From Pantoea sp. 1.19 (GTDB lineage Bacteria; Pseudomonadota; Gammaproteobacteria; Enterobacterales; Enterobacteriaceae): a stretch of 64,000 bases of DNA. The stretch is taken from NCBI RefSeq assembly GCF_001922585.1, contig NZ_MRBS01000002.1, forward strand, positions 1 through 64,000, written 5' to 3'. A model generated the notes under the pieces. That model had not been told where the DNA came from. It searched no databases and was given only the letters and a program-made list of their open reading frames with translations. Shown here piece after piece: positions 17,974-27,480 of this stretch; position 1 is the stretch's first letter, and each line of letters opens with the position of its first letter. The position numbers were made by a program, and so were the translations under genes.

Positions 17974-18360
17974 ATGCCAAAAACAGTGATTATTCCACCC
18001 GGAAGCGGGGCGCCACTGGCCCCATTTGTTCCCGGTACGCTGGCCGACGGCGTGCTGTATGTGTCAGGCACCCTGCCATTTGACGCGCAAAACAATGTGG
18101 TTCACGTGGGCGATGCGGCGGCCCAGACCCGTCACGTGCTGGAGATTATCAAGCGCGTGGTGGAAACCGCCGGCGGGACGCTGGAGGACGTGACCTTTAA
18201 TTCGCTGTTTATCACTGACTGGGCGAATTATGCCGCCGTTAATCAGGTCTATGCCGAGTACTTCCCCGGCGAAAAACCGGCGCGGTATTGTATTCAGTGC
18301 GGGCTGGTCAAGCCGGACGCGCTGATTGAAATTGCCAGCATTGCGCATCTGGCGCGTTAA
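17974..18360 (+). CDS. rutC: 3-aminoacrylate deaminase RutC (RidA family)
   Basis: 128-residue YjgF/YER057c/UK114 family protein, the same length as E. coli RutC. It promotes hydrolysis of 3-aminoacrylate to malonic semialdehyde and ammonium. Typical motifs are [24 protein letters not shown] and the C-terminal [18 protein letters not shown]. The ATG at 17974 is used after CCGGAGAG; the ATG at 17969 is out of frame. Confidence 0.96.
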   Translation: MPKTVIIPPGSGAPLAPFVPGTLADGVLYVSGTLPFDAQNNVVHVGDAAAQTRHVLEIIKRVVETAGGTLEDVTFNSLFITDWANYAAVNQVYAEYFPGEKPARYCIQCGLVKPDALIEIASIAHLAR

Positions 18361-18369
18361 GGAGCCTCA

Positions 18370-19161
18370 ATGCATCTGGATATTACCGGCAACCTGACCC
18401 CAGGGGCGCCAACGCTGGTGCTGATTTCCGGCCTTGGCGGTCTGAGTAACTACTGGCTGCCGCAGCGGGCCGCGCTGGGCCAGCATTACCGACTGGTGAG
18501 TTACGATCAGCGCGGCACCGGCGCGAACCCCGCCGCGCTGCCGGAAAACTATCGCCTGGCCGACATGGCGGCCGAACTGGCCGCAGCACTGCGCGCGCGG
18601 GATATCGGCCCCTGTACCCTGGTCGGACACGCACTGGGTGGGCTGATTGCCATGCAGCTGGCGCTGGATACGCCGCAGCAGGTAACGCGGTTAGCCATCG
18701 TTAACGGCTGGCTGGCGCTCAGCGGGCATACCCGCCGCTGCTTTCAGGTTCGCACCGATCTGCTGCGTCACGTGGGCGTTGACGCGTATGTGCGCGCCCA
18801 GCCGCTGTTTCTCTATCCCGCCAACTGGCTGGAGGATAATGCATCACGCATTGAAGCGGAAACGGCGCTGCAGTACGCCCATTTTCAGGGCACAGAGAAC
18901 CTGCTGCGGCGCCTGACGGCGCTGATGCACGCTGACTTTCGTTCGCGCGCCAGCGCCCTGAGCCAGCCGACGCTGGTGGTGACCGCACAAGATGATCTGC
19001 TGGTGCCGGCACGCTGTGGCGAGCAGCTGGCCGATGCGCTGCCCGATGCCTCACGGCTGGCGCTGCCCTGGGGCGGTCACGCGGTGAACGTCACCAACAG
19101 CACGGCGTTTAATCACGCCCTGCTCCACTGGCTCAACGCACAACGGGCCCACGCGGCCTGA
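18370..19161 (+). CDS. rutD: alpha/beta hydrolase-fold protein RutD
   Basis: 263-residue alpha/beta-hydrolase-fold protein proposed to speed late steps of the Rut pathway (aminoacrylate or carbamate hydrolysis). The nucleophile elbow reads G86-H87-A88-L89-G90, with Ala where serine hydrolases have Ser, exactly as in E. coli RutD. Classical serine catalysis is therefore not expected. Other features are [28 protein letters not shown] and a C-terminal GGHAVNVT. It is 9 nt after rutC. The next gene is rutF; no rutE lies between. Confidence 0.95.
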   Translation: MHLDITGNLTPGAPTLVLISGLGGLSNYWLPQRAALGQHYRLVSYDQRGTGANPAALPENYRLADMAAELAAALRARDIGPCTLVGHALGGLIAMQLALDTPQQVTRLAIVNGWLALSGHTRRCFQVRTDLLRHVGVDAYVRAQPLFLYPANWLEDNASRIEAETALQYAHFQGTENLLRRLTALMHADFRSRASALSQPTLVVTAQDDLLVPARCGEQLADALPDASRLALPWGGHAVNVTNSTAFNHALLHWLNAQRAHAA

Positions 19162-19171
19162 GGAGAGAACC

Positions 19172-19699
19172 ATGCACGATACGTCACCGCGACCGGTCCC
19201 CGTACCGGTAGAAAAACAGGCTTTTCGCGATGCGATGGCGCGGCTGGCTGCCGCGGTTAACATCATTACCACCGACGGTCCGGCGGGGCGCGCCGGCTTT
19301 ACCGCCTCCGCGGTGTGCAGCGTCACCGACGCGCCACCAACCCTGCTGGTGTGCCTGAACCGTCAGGCCTCAGTGTGGCCCACCTTTGAGGCTAACCGCG
19401 TGCTGTGCGTGAACACCCTCGCCGCCGGCCAGGAAGCACTGTCCACGCTGTTTGGCGGTAAAACCCCCATGGTGGATCGCTTTGCCGCCGCTGACTGGCA
19501 GCAGGGCACTACCGGCGCGCCCATTTTGCGCGACGCGGTCGCCGCGTTTGATTGCCGGGTGAGCGAAGTGGTGAGCGTTGGCACACATGACATTTTGTTT
19601 TGCCAGGTGCTGGCCCTGACCGGGGATGTCCCCCGGCACGGCCTGATCTGGTTTAATCGTGGTTATCACCACGTTCCCCGGCTGGATGCTCGTTCCTGA
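19172..19699 (+). CDS. rutF: NADH:FMN reductase RutF
   Basis: 175-residue flavin reductase of the FMN-binding split-barrel (flavin_reduct) family. It supplies FMNH2 to RutA. Matching blocks are [40 protein letters not shown] and [17 protein letters not shown]. It follows rutD by 10 nt, so the rutE slot present in E. coli is missing. The ATG at 19172 is preceded by GAGGAGAG. The N-terminus is slightly longer than E. coli RutF. Confidence 0.95.
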   Translation: MHDTSPRPVPVPVEKQAFRDAMARLAAAVNIITTDGPAGRAGFTASAVCSVTDAPPTLLVCLNRQASVWPTFEANRVLCVNTLAAGQEALSTLFGGKTPMVDRFAAADWQQGTTGAPILRDAVAAFDCRVSEVVSVGTHDILFCQVLALTGDVPRHGLIWFNRGYHHVPRLDARS

Positions 19700-19722
19700 C
19701 CCCTCACTGCGGAGAGAAAGAT

Positions 19723-21045
19723 ATGGCTGGTTCATGGTTCCCCCACTGGCAGCGCCGTTCAGCGATCGGTGAACAAGGGGTGATTGCCCCCGATGAGACG
19801 TTACCCCCCGGCCAGACGCTGGTCATGGGACTGCAGCACGCGGTAGCCATGTTTGGTGCAACGGTGCTGATGCCGCTGCTGATGGGGCTGGATCCCAATC
19901 TGTCGATCCTGATGTCCGGCGTGGGTACGCTGCTGTTTTTTTTCATCACCGGCGGCCGGGTGCCGAGCTACCTTGGCTCCAGCGCCGCCTTCGTCGGGGT
20001 TGTGATCGCGGTGACCGGCTACAGCGGCCAGGGGAGCAATCCGCAGCTGAGCGTGGCGCTGGGCGGCATTATCGCCTGTGGCGCCATCTATACGCTGATC
20101 GGCCTGCTGGTGATGAAGATGGGTACCCGCTGGATTGAGCGGCTGATGCCGCCGGTAGTGACCGGGGCGGTGGTGATGGCCATTGGCCTGAATCTGGCGC
20201 CGATCGCCGTGCGCGGGGTAAGCGGTTCCACCTTTGACAGCTGGATGGCCGTGATCACGGTACTCTGTATTGGCGGCGTGGCGGTGTTTACCCGCGGGAT
20301 GGTCCAGCGCCTGCTGATCCTCGTCGGGCTGATCCTGTCGTGGGGACTCTATGCGCTGCTGACCAACGGCCTCGGCTTGGGGAAACCGGTAGACTTTAGC
20401 GCGCTGGCCCAGGCCGGCTGGTTTGGTCTGCCGCATACCACGCTGCCCACCTTTTCCCTGTCGGCGATGACCGTGATTGCGCCAGTGGCAGTGATCCTGG
20501 TGGCCGAAAACCTCGGTCATCTGAAAGCCGTGGCGGGCATGACCGGCCGCACTCTGGATCCCTGGATGGGGCGCGCGTTTGTGGGTGACGGTCTGGCCAC
20601 CCTGCTCTCCGGCAGCGTCGGCGGCAGCGGGGTAACCACCTATGCAGAGAATATCGGGGTGATGGCGGTAACGAGGGTATATTCCACGCTGGTGTTTGTG
20701 GCCGCCGCGCTGATTGCGCTGCTGCTGGGCTTTTCCCCGAAGTTTGGTGCGCTGATCCACGCCCTTCCCGGTCCGGTTATTGGCGGCGCCTCGATCGTGG
20801 TGTTCGGGCTGATTGCAGTGGCCGGCGCGCGGATTTGGCTGCAACACCGGGTCGATCTTAGCCAAAACGGCCACCTGATTACGGTGGCCGTCACGCTGGT
20901 GTTAGGGGCCGGTGACTTTGCCCTCCGTCTCGGTGCCTTTACCCTCGGGGGCATCGGCACCGCGACCTTTGGTGCGATCCTGCTGAACGCCCTGTTGACT
21001 CGCCGCGGTGGTGCCGCGGCCGTTGCCAGCGCGAGACCGCACTAA
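19723..21045 (+). CDS. rutG: uracil/pyrimidine permease RutG
   Basis: 440-residue nucleobase:cation symporter-2 (xanthine/uracil) permease with about 12-14 membrane segments. It imports uracil and related pyrimidines for the Rut pathway. Family motifs include QHAVAMFGATVLMPLLMGLD, the VAENLGHLKAV block in the substrate-site region, and GLIAVAGARIW. It is the last gene of the operon, 23 nt after rutF, and overlaps the end of the convergent EamA gene by 4 nt. Confidence 0.95.
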   Translation: MAGSWFPHWQRRSAIGEQGVIAPDETLPPGQTLVMGLQHAVAMFGATVLMPLLMGLDPNLSILMSGVGTLLFFFITGGRVPSYLGSSAAFVGVVIAVTGYSGQGSNPQLSVALGGIIACGAIYTLIGLLVMKMGTRWIERLMPPVVTGAVVMAIGLNLAPIAVRGVSGSTFDSWMAVITVLCIGGVAVFTRGMVQRLLILVGLILSWGLYALLTNGLGLGKPVDFSALAQAGWFGLPHTTLPTFSLSAMTVIAPVAVILVAENLGHLKAVAGMTGRTLDPWMGRAFVGDGLATLLSGSVGGSGVTTYAENIGVMAVTRVYSTLVFVAAALIALLLGFSPKFGALIHALPGPVIGGASIVVFGLIAVAGARIWLQHRVDLSQNGHLITVAVTLVLGAGDFALRLGAFTLGGIGTATFGAILLNALLTRRGGAAAVASARPH

Positions 21046-21962
21046 CCTGCTTCACTCTCCAATGGCGAAGCCGGGGGCTTCGCTTTTTTTTTCAGCTTCA
21101 GCTCACTCACCAGCACGCCGGCCACGATCAGTACGCCGCCCAACAGGGCAATTGCCGGCAGGCGCTCGCCCGCCAGGCGGCCGACGATACCAGCCCAGAC
21201 CGGCTCCCCGGCGTAAATAACCGTTGCCCGGGTCGGCGAGACGCTGCGCTGCGCCCAGTTCATCGTCACCTGAATCAGCGCACTGGCCGCCCCCAGTCCC
21301 AGTGCACTGGCCAGCAGATAGCCGGAAAATGGCGGCACGCTTTCGCCATTCGGCACCATCAGGCCAAAGGCAAACAGCGAGGCAACCGCGAGCTGTACCA
21401 CCGTAACCCGGCGGACATCCACTTTGCCGGCGCAGGCGCTGATCAGAATAATTTCTCCCGCAATCGCCAGCGTGCTCAGCAGCGTGGCTATCTCACCGGG
21501 GCTGAACGCGAGACTGTCCCCATCGGGGCCGGCGATCAGCAGCAGTCCGCTGAACGCCAGCGCCACGCCGAGCCAGGCCATTAGCCCCGGCGGACGGCCA
21601 AGAAACAGCCACTGCAACAGTGGTACCAGCGGGACATACATGGCGGTGATAAAGGCAGATTTGCTGCTGGAAATGGTCTGCAGCCCCCAGGTTTGCAAGC
21701 CGTAACCGGCGCCAATCGCCACGCCTATCAGCGCCCCGGCCACCAGCTCCTGGCGGGTAAGGCCGCGCAGGTGCCGGCCAGTCAGCAGTAGCAGCAGTGC
21801 CGCCGCGGTCGCAAAGCGCAGTCCGACAAAGAAGAACGGGCCGCTGACGCTCATCGCATGATGCACCGCCAGGAAGGTGCCACCCCACACCATAGTGATA
21901 AACATCAAAATGCCTTCCTGCTTTTTGATGCTGAATTTATAGCGTGACCACCACCCCGACAT
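21042..21962 (-). CDS. EamA/DMT family transporter
   Basis: 306-residue inner-membrane protein with two EamA repeats (10 predicted helices; [14 protein letters not shown] in the first, [20 protein letters not shown] in the second), typical of drug/metabolite exporters. The substrate is unknown. I start at the ATG at 21962 ([10 protein letters not shown]) because GGGGAG is 6 nt upstream. The C-terminus is Lys-rich because its codons overlap the rut operon terminator read on the other strand. It sits between rutG and wrbA, where E. coli has a different small gene. Confidence 0.85.
   Translation of the reverse strand: MSGWWSRYKFSIKKQEGILMFITMVWGGTFLAVHHAMSVSGPFFFVGLRFATAAALLLLLTGRHLRGLTRQELVAGALIGVAIGAGYGLQTWGLQTISSSKSAFITAMYVPLVPLLQWLFLGRPPGLMAWLGVALAFSGLLLIAGPDGDSLAFSPGEIATLLSTLAIAGEIILISACAGKVDVRRVTVVQLAVASLFAFGLMVPNGESVPPFSGYLLASALGLGAASALIQVTMNWAQRSVSPTRATVIYAGEPVWAGIVGRLAGERLPAIALLGGVLIVAGVLVSELKLKKKAKPPASPLESEAG
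21065..21092 (+). terminator. intrinsic terminator of the rut operon
   Basis: GCGAAGCC-GGG-GGCTTCGC is followed by nine T on the plus strand, about 20 nt after the rutG stop. It lies inside the last codons of the convergent EamA gene, where the T-run is read as Lys codons. Confidence 0.9.
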
Positions 21963-22095
21963 ACCCATCTCCCCCGATAAAAGAGGCGTATTGTGCGTGG
22001 CGAACACCGTCTGGTCAATGCTTGAGCGCCAGAGGTCGACATCTCTTCTATACTTTACGGGTCATCCGGCACACATCATTCGGAGGTTACGGTTC

Positions 22096-22698
22096 ATGGC
22101 AAAAATTCTGGTGCTCTACTATTCGATGTATGGACACGTGGAAACGCTGGCGCAGGCGGTCGCAGAGGGCGCACGTCGCGTCTCCGGCGCGGAGGTGACG
22201 CTGCGACGCGTGCCGGAAACCATGGACGCCGGGCATTTTGCCGCCGCGGGCGGTAAAGAGGACCAGGCCGCGGAGGTCGCTCGCGTCGAGGAGCTGCCGG
22301 AGTATGATGCCATTATCTTCGGCACGCCCACCCGCTTTGGCAACATGGCCGGGCAGATGCGCACGTTTCTCGACCGCACCGGCAGCCTGTGGGCCAGCGG
22401 CGCGCTGTATGGCAAGCTGGCCAGCGTGTTTGCCTCAACCGGCACCGGAGGCGGCCAGGAGCAGACGATTACCTCGACCTGGACCACCCTGGCGCACCAC
22501 GGCATGGTGATTGTGCCGATTGGCTATGGCTGTAAAGAGCTGTTTGACGTGTCACACGTACGCGGCGGCACGCCCTACGGCGCGACAACGCTCGCCGGCG
22601 GCGACGGCTCCCGGCAGCCGAGCGAGGCCGAACTGGCCATTGCTCGCTTTCAGGGGGAACACGTGGCCAGACTGGCGGCGACTTTCACAGGACGGTGA
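22096..22698 (+). CDS. wrbA: NAD(P)H:quinone oxidoreductase WrbA
   Basis: 200-residue flavodoxin-like FMN protein performing two-electron quinone reduction, which avoids semiquinone formation. Diagnostic segments are [15 protein letters not shown] (FMN phosphate loop), [20 protein letters not shown] and [20 protein letters not shown]. The ATG at 22096 has a GGAGG site 9 nt upstream. yccJ follows 15 nt later, as in E. coli, where the pair is RpoS-dependent. The start is divergent from the EamA gene. Confidence 0.97.
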   Translation: MAKILVLYYSMYGHVETLAQAVAEGARRVSGAEVTLRRVPETMDAGHFAAAGGKEDQAAEVARVEELPEYDAIIFGTPTRFGNMAGQMRTFLDRTGSLWASGALYGKLASVFASTGTGGGQEQTITSTWTTLAHHGMVIVPIGYGCKELFDVSHVRGGTPYGATTLAGGDGSRQPSEAELAIARFQGEHVARLAATFTGR

Positions 22699-22713
22699 TT
22701 CAGGAGAACCATC

Positions 22714-22944
22714 ATGGCAACAGAGCAGTCGAAAGCGCATCACGTCGGCGAGTGGGCGGCGATCCGCGCCACCTCGCCAGAAATTGCCGAAGCGATTTTT
22801 GAAGTCGCGGAGTTTGACGAGAAGCTGGCCCAGGCCATCTGGGCGGATCAGGGCAACAACGATGTGCTGGTCAAGGCCTTTGCTAAAACTGACCAGGACG
22901 TTCTGACCTGGGATAACAAAGTGATCGAGCGCAAAAACGTCTAA
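22714..22944 (+). CDS. yccJ: YccJ family protein
   Basis: 76-residue protein conserved next to wrbA in enterics; no function is established. It is recognised by [20 protein letters not shown] and [18 protein letters not shown]. Acidic and probably cytoplasmic. It has its own AGGAGA site and is 15 nt downstream of wrbA, so it is likely co-transcribed. In E. coli agp follows on the opposite strand; here a dehydrogenase gene intervenes. Confidence 0.92.
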   Translation: MATEQSKAHHVGEWAAIRATSPEIAEAIFEVAEFDEKLAQAIWADQGNNDVLVKAFAKTDQDVLTWDNKVIERKNV

Positions 22945-22986
22945 TCAATCAGGGCGGCAAAGCCGCTCTGCCTATGGGAGCCCGCA

Positions 22987-24357
22987 ATGAAATACGTTAG
23001 TCATAACCCGGCCACGGGGAAAGAAATTCAGCACTGGGAAACCCACACCGACGCCGAGGCCGAGCAGGCGCTGGCCCGCGCCCACGCGCTGTATCAATCC
23101 GACTGGTGTAAAGGCGATCGCGCCCCGCGGCTGGCGCTGCTGCGCCAGATTGCCGACGTGCTGGATGCCAGCGTCGAGCCGATGGCCCGTGCGGCCACGG
23201 AAGAGATGGGCAAACTGATTGAGGCCAGCCGCGGCGAAGTGAAATTTTGCGCGGACATCGCCCGCTATTATGCCGATAACGCCGAACGTTTTTTAGCCCC
23301 GGTCAGCTACCCTACCGACCTGGGTGAAGCCTGGGTCGAACACCATCCCATCGGCGTCATTATGGCGGTGGAGCCGTGGAACTTTCCTTACTATCAGCTG
23401 ATGCGCGTACTCGCTCCAAACCTGGCGGTAGGCAATCCGGTGCTGTGCAAACATGCGCAAATCGTGCCGCGCTGCGCCACCCTGTTTGCCGAAGCGGTGA
23501 GTAAAGCCGGTGCGCCCGAGGGGGTGTGGACCAATCTGTTTATTACCTCCGATCAGGTAGCGGATTTGCTGGCCGACAAACGCATTCAGGGCGCCGCCCT
23601 GACCGGCTCCGAGCGCGCCGGCAGCGCCGTGGCCGGTCAGGCCGCCAGTCATCTGAAAAAGACCACCCTTGAACTGGGCGGCAACGATGTGTTTGTGGTA
23701 CTTGACGATGCCGACATTGCCGATACCGCCCGTCAGGCCGCACAGGCGCGCCTGAGCAACTGCGGCCAGGTGTGTACCGGTGCCAAGCGCTTCCTGGTGC
23801 AGGAGAGCGTGATGGACAGCTTTATGCAGCACTTTACTGCGGCAATGCAGCAGGCCAAACCCGGCGACCCGCTGGACAGTAGCACAACGCTTGGCCCACT
23901 CTCTTCCGCGGACGCTCTGAAGGGGCTGACCAGGCAGGTAGACGATGCGGTGGCTAACGGCGCGCGGCTGGTGATCGGCGGGAAGCCGCTCGGGGGAGAG
24001 GGCTACTTCTATCCGCCGACGATTCTGACCGATATCGCCGAAGATAATCCGGCGCGCTACGAAGAGTTTTTTGGCCCGGTGGCTCAGGTCTACAGTGTAA
24101 AAGATGACGAGGCTATCGTCGCGCTGGCTAACGACTCCAATTACGGACTCGGCGGCGCAATCTTCACCCGCAATACCGATCGGGCACGCAGGCTGGCCTC
24201 GCGGATTGAGACCGGTATGGTGTATATCAACTCCGCCACCAACACCGCCGCTGAGCTGCCGTTTGGCGGGGTTAAACGCTCCGGCTACGGTCGCGAGCTG
24301 TCGGACCTCGGCATCAAAGAGTTCACTAACCAGAAGCTGATAGTGATCAGCAAGTAG
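22987..24357 (+). CDS. sad: NAD(P)-dependent succinate-semialdehyde dehydrogenase (Sad/YneI-like)
   Basis: 456-residue aldehyde dehydrogenase that would oxidise succinate semialdehyde to succinate in GABA/putrescine breakdown. The ALDH catalytic residues are E229 (LELGGND) and C263 (NCGQVCTGAK), with cofactor motif PWNFP (130-134) and a C-terminal ELPFGGVKRSGYGREL. Length and sequence fit the Sad (YneI) group better than GabD, which is longer. It begins 42 nt after yccJ and ends at a bidirectional terminator facing agp. An exchange with another aldehyde substrate, such as malonic semialdehyde from the nearby rut pathway, is possible but speculative. Confidence 0.85.
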   Translation: MKYVSHNPATGKEIQHWETHTDAEAEQALARAHALYQSDWCKGDRAPRLALLRQIADVLDASVEPMARAATEEMGKLIEASRGEVKFCADIARYYADNAERFLAPVSYPTDLGEAWVEHHPIGVIMAVEPWNFPYYQLMRVLAPNLAVGNPVLCKHAQIVPRCATLFAEAVSKAGAPEGVWTNLFITSDQVADLLADKRIQGAALTGSERAGSAVAGQAASHLKKTTLELGGNDVFVVLDDADIADTARQAAQARLSNCGQVCTGAKRFLVQESVMDSFMQHFTAAMQQAKPGDPLDSSTTLGPLSSADALKGLTRQVDDAVANGARLVIGGKPLGGEGYFYPPTILTDIAEDNPARYEEFFGPVAQVYSVKDDEAIVALANDSNYGLGGAIFTRNTDRARRLASRIETGMVYINSATNTAAELPFGGVKRSGYGRELSDLGIKEFTNQKLIVISK

Positions 24358-24366
24358 CGCGGCAGC

Positions 24367-24398
24367 AAAAACACGGCGGGATATACCCCGCCGTGTTT
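24367..24398. terminator. bidirectional terminator between sad and agp
   Basis: AAAACACGGCGGG and CCCGCCGTGTTTT pair in a symmetric hairpin flanked by A and T runs, so it can end transcription from both convergent genes. Confidence 0.9.
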
Positions 24399-24409
24399 TG
24401 ATCTGGGCG

Positions 24410-26029
24410 TTACTGCGCCTGCCCTGCACCACCCTGTGAGTTAGACGCTGCGCCATGCGCGGTACCCGCCGCTTTTTCGCCTGCGGCCCGCTCCTGCTGC
24501 GCGGCGGCTTTCTGTTTGGCAGCCTGCTCAGCGGCTTCTCTGTCTGCCGCCGCCTGCTCTTTCTCCGCTTTTTCAGCCGACGCTTTCGCCTCCGCCGCTT
24601 TCTCAGCCGCTACGCGTTCCGCCTCGGCCTGCGCTTTCGCGGCTTTTTCCGCCGCAATGCGATCGGCTTCGGCTTTTTCCGCCGCCGCTTTTGCCTGTGC
24701 CGCGACGGTGGTGTTTTGTGCCGCCTTGTCCTGCGCCGCGCTGTCCGCCGCCGCGCGGGCTTCCGGCGCAACGCTGGTTTGCATCTGTTTATTTTTCAGC
24801 ACGTCATTCAGTACGGCGCTGAACTGCTGCCAGTCGCAAAAGCCGTTAGCATCGGTGGTGCAGCCTTCCAGCTGCAGCGTCACGCGCTGCGGCGGGGTTT
24901 TCAGCGACAGCGGCGTAGCGTTGCGCAGCTGATCGGCGGTCTGATAGACATACTCTACTTTCAGCAGCGGCTGTTGCGTTTTCTTATTCAGCCAGCGCTG
25001 AAACACCACCTGTCCGCCGATCGGCGTTTTTTCATACTGTCCGGGCAGCGTCCACGGCTTGACCTTCAGCGCGCTTAACAGCGAAGCGATGTTGGAGTCG
25101 TGACCGACCATCAGCGTGACCTGCGGCGCATCATCACCGTTGTCCATCAGCTGGCTGCGGAGGTAGTCGAGCAGCGGCGCGACGACATCGGCCGCCACCG
25201 CACTGGAGGTGAATAGCGCATCTTGATAGCCATTTTTAATCGCTGAAAGCTGCTGCCACTGCTCCGGTGTTTTGATCTGGCCCCAGGCCACCTGGTCCGC
25301 GGGAAAGCCTTCGTAATACTGCAGCGTGAAAGCGTCCACCAGCGCGTTGCCGGTACGCAGCCCCCCGCTGACGCCGGGCTCAGCGCCGGGTTTAGCACTG
25401 AAGCTGTTTTCGGTGCTCTCGAGGCTACAGCCTTTTTTACCCTTACAGGCCGGGGAATTTTTGTAGTCGACTATTTTATCCAGCTGCTGCCACGCCGCCG
25501 TTAAGTCCTGCTGTTTCGCGGTAGCCTGCATGGCCGTCAGCGCCGCTTTCTGAAACGCCTCGCTGCCGTTAGCGATCACCGGATTGAAGATAGGATCCAT
25601 GGTGCCCATCGCATCCTGATGGGTGACGGCGATATCGCAGCCGGGAAACGCACCGGTGACGAAATATTGTGCGGTAGCGACCGTGCGCTGCAGACTGTTG
25701 GCGTAGGCAAAAACGCGATGCGCATCCGGGCAGGCGTCAGCTTTTATCAGCCCCTGCTGCGCCAGCCAGGCGCGGGTATAGTTGCCCATGTACACTTCAA
25801 GGATACCGCCCTTGGTGGTCAGCTCACCGCCGGCCACCTGCCACTGTGGCCAGGGCTTGCGGGTCGCCTGCTCCAGCACGCTGCCGTTGGTCGCCAGCGG
25901 CGCGCGCAGATTATGACGGCTAAAAAGTAACACCTGCTCCAGCTGATAGTCTGCCGGTGCAGCCCAGGCAATCCCCCCCGCGGGCAGCAGCGTTAACAGA
26001 GAGAGCGCACAAACGGTAAAATTTTTCAT
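24410..26029 (-). CDS. agp: periplasmic glucose-1-phosphatase with C-terminal Ala/Lys/Glu-rich tail
   Basis: 539-residue histidine acid phosphatase. A signal peptide ends near residue 23 (GGIAWA). R38-H39-N40-L41-R42-A43-P44 carries the phosphohistidine, and a distal GHDSN holds the HD motif. The Agp body (residues about 24-411) matches E. coli Agp, which ends there at about 413 residues and releases glucose from glucose-1-phosphate in the periplasm. Here about 128 extra residues (DNA about 24413-24796) form an Ala/Lys/Glu/Gln-rich, TolA-like helical tail (EKAEADRIAAEKAAKAQAEA) ending in Gly/Ser/Gln. The ATG at 26029 precedes the signal; an upstream start adds 16 unlike residues. Confidence 0.93.
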   Translation of the reverse strand: MKNFTVCALSLLTLLPAGGIAWAAPADYQLEQVLLFSRHNLRAPLATNGSVLEQATRKPWPQWQVAGGELTTKGGILEVYMGNYTRAWLAQQGLIKADACPDAHRVFAYANSLQRTVATAQYFVTGAFPGCDIAVTHQDAMGTMDPIFNPVIANGSEAFQKAALTAMQATAKQQDLTAAWQQLDKIVDYKNSPACKGKKGCSLESTENSFSAKPGAEPGVSGGLRTGNALVDAFTLQYYEGFPADQVAWGQIKTPEQWQQLSAIKNGYQDALFTSSAVAADVVAPLLDYLRSQLMDNGDDAPQVTLMVGHDSNIASLLSALKVKPWTLPGQYEKTPIGGQVVFQRWLNKKTQQPLLKVEYVYQTADQLRNATPLSLKTPPQRVTLQLEGCTTDANGFCDWQQFSAVLNDVLKNKQMQTSVAPEARAAADSAAQDKAAQNTTVAAQAKAAAEKAEADRIAAEKAAKAQAEAERVAAEKAAEAKASAEKAEKEQAAADREAAEQAAKQKAAAQQERAAGEKAAGTAHGAASNSQGGAGQAQ

Positions 26030-27441
26030 TCGCCTGTTCCATTGATTGGATTGACATATCTTGCGACACCCGGCCATGAATTCCTGAAGATAACCCGGCG
26101 CAAGACGTTCAGCTACGTGTACATTCGGCGAATAATAGCAGAGTCAGGCGACAGAATACGCGCCGATCCGCGGCAGTCAGGTAAAAAACTTGTGGCCTCC
26201 CGCTCGCACGTCCCCGGCGGGCACACGCCACCTTGTTTTACCGTGTGGGCGGCGGCACGCGGGGAAAAGACGCTGCGGCGGCCCCAGGCCAGCCTGCCTC
26301 CTGGTGAGGATTAACGCGCAGTGACGCCACCGCCGGAGCCTGTTGAATTCGGTGCCGACCCCCGGCCCTCAGCGGACCCGGCGGAAAGCGATGAACGGAT
26401 CATTGCCTGATGTTTGATGGTTATCATGTCCAGGGCTCTGCCCTGTTAACCCGATCCCGATGCACTCCCCGGCTATAAGCGCCAAGCGTATTCGACGGCG
26501 TTCAATGACGATCTGACCGGGCAGATCGGATGCCGATGTTGCGGCGCGCGCCCCTGCGGACGATGAGGAAGAGCGGCGGAATGGGTATCCCCACGTTGCC
26601 GGTGCCGTTCAGGTAATTTTTCTCAGGATTAAACGTTGCATCACCCGACGGCCTCTAAGGGGCATGGGCGATAGCGTTTGCACGTACAAACGCCCGTGTG
26701 GGCTCGGATCCCGCCTTCACGTTACTACCGACAGCCTGTCTGACTGATGTCCTGCTGACACATCCTCCCACGGCGCGCAGACGCGCCCATCCGGAGCGCT
26801 TAACGCTGACGCGCATACTGGGTTCCAGCGCCCCACAGGGGGCGGCGGGCGCGCCGGCCTACGCTTTCGTGACGAGATCTTCGGCAGATCGTCATCTCCT
26901 GCGAAAAGGGGTTACACGTTTAGTCACCGGTGGGGCTCTCTCCTGTACCTCCCTCCTGAGCGAAAGGCAGAATAGGATGATGCGTAATCTGCGTCTGCAG
27001 CAGCCTGATTAAACCGCCAGCCAGATTGATAAGCGTGCCTGTCGGGCACCTGTCTCAAGCAATATCGCGGTGCGTTAGCAGGGTTATCGGGCGTGGTCCA
27101 ATCGAGCACTCACCGCAATCCACCGGCCAATAATGCAATACCCTTCAGCCGGCGCTAAATCAGATCGGCGTGTTGATTCGCATCAGCACACGCCGGCAAC
27201 GGGCGAATATCACGAGGTGAGAGACGAAAAAGACGCCAATACCGCTATTGTTCACCAACACGCGCTCGTTGTGATACAGAGAGGGAAAACCCGTGCAGGC
27301 GCGGCGTAGCGACATCAACCTGATCGTCGCGCGCATCCGGGATGCAGGCTACTGGGGTTTCTCAACCCTTACCCGGCGGCGCAGAGCAGGGACTCTGCCC
27401 GGGCCCGGAAAACCGGGGCGGTATGCCTCCGCGGGCGGAAA
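26030..27441. other. eroded gene-free region between agp and tandem tRNA-Ser
   Basis: 1.4 kb of GC-rich DNA without a convincing gene. Open frames at 26042-26314 and 26698-27012 are short, have no ribosome sites, and give proteins without recognisable families. The composition of these frames looks like degraded coding sequence. On the minus strand near 27240-27270 a short piece reads LVNNSGIGVFF, resembling the NNAG motif of short-chain dehydrogenases, but stops and frame changes surround it. Promoter elements for agp must lie near 26030-26150. Confidence 0.5.
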
Positions 27442-27471
27442 TGAAAACGGGCCAGCGTGACGCTGACCCGT
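27442..27471 (-). terminator. intrinsic terminator after tRNA-Ser copy 1
   Basis: On the minus strand, ACGGGTCAGCG-TCA-CGCTGGCCCGT is followed by TTTT. It is 10 nt downstream of the tRNA 3' end. Confidence 0.85.
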
Positions 27472-27480
27472 TGTATATGC

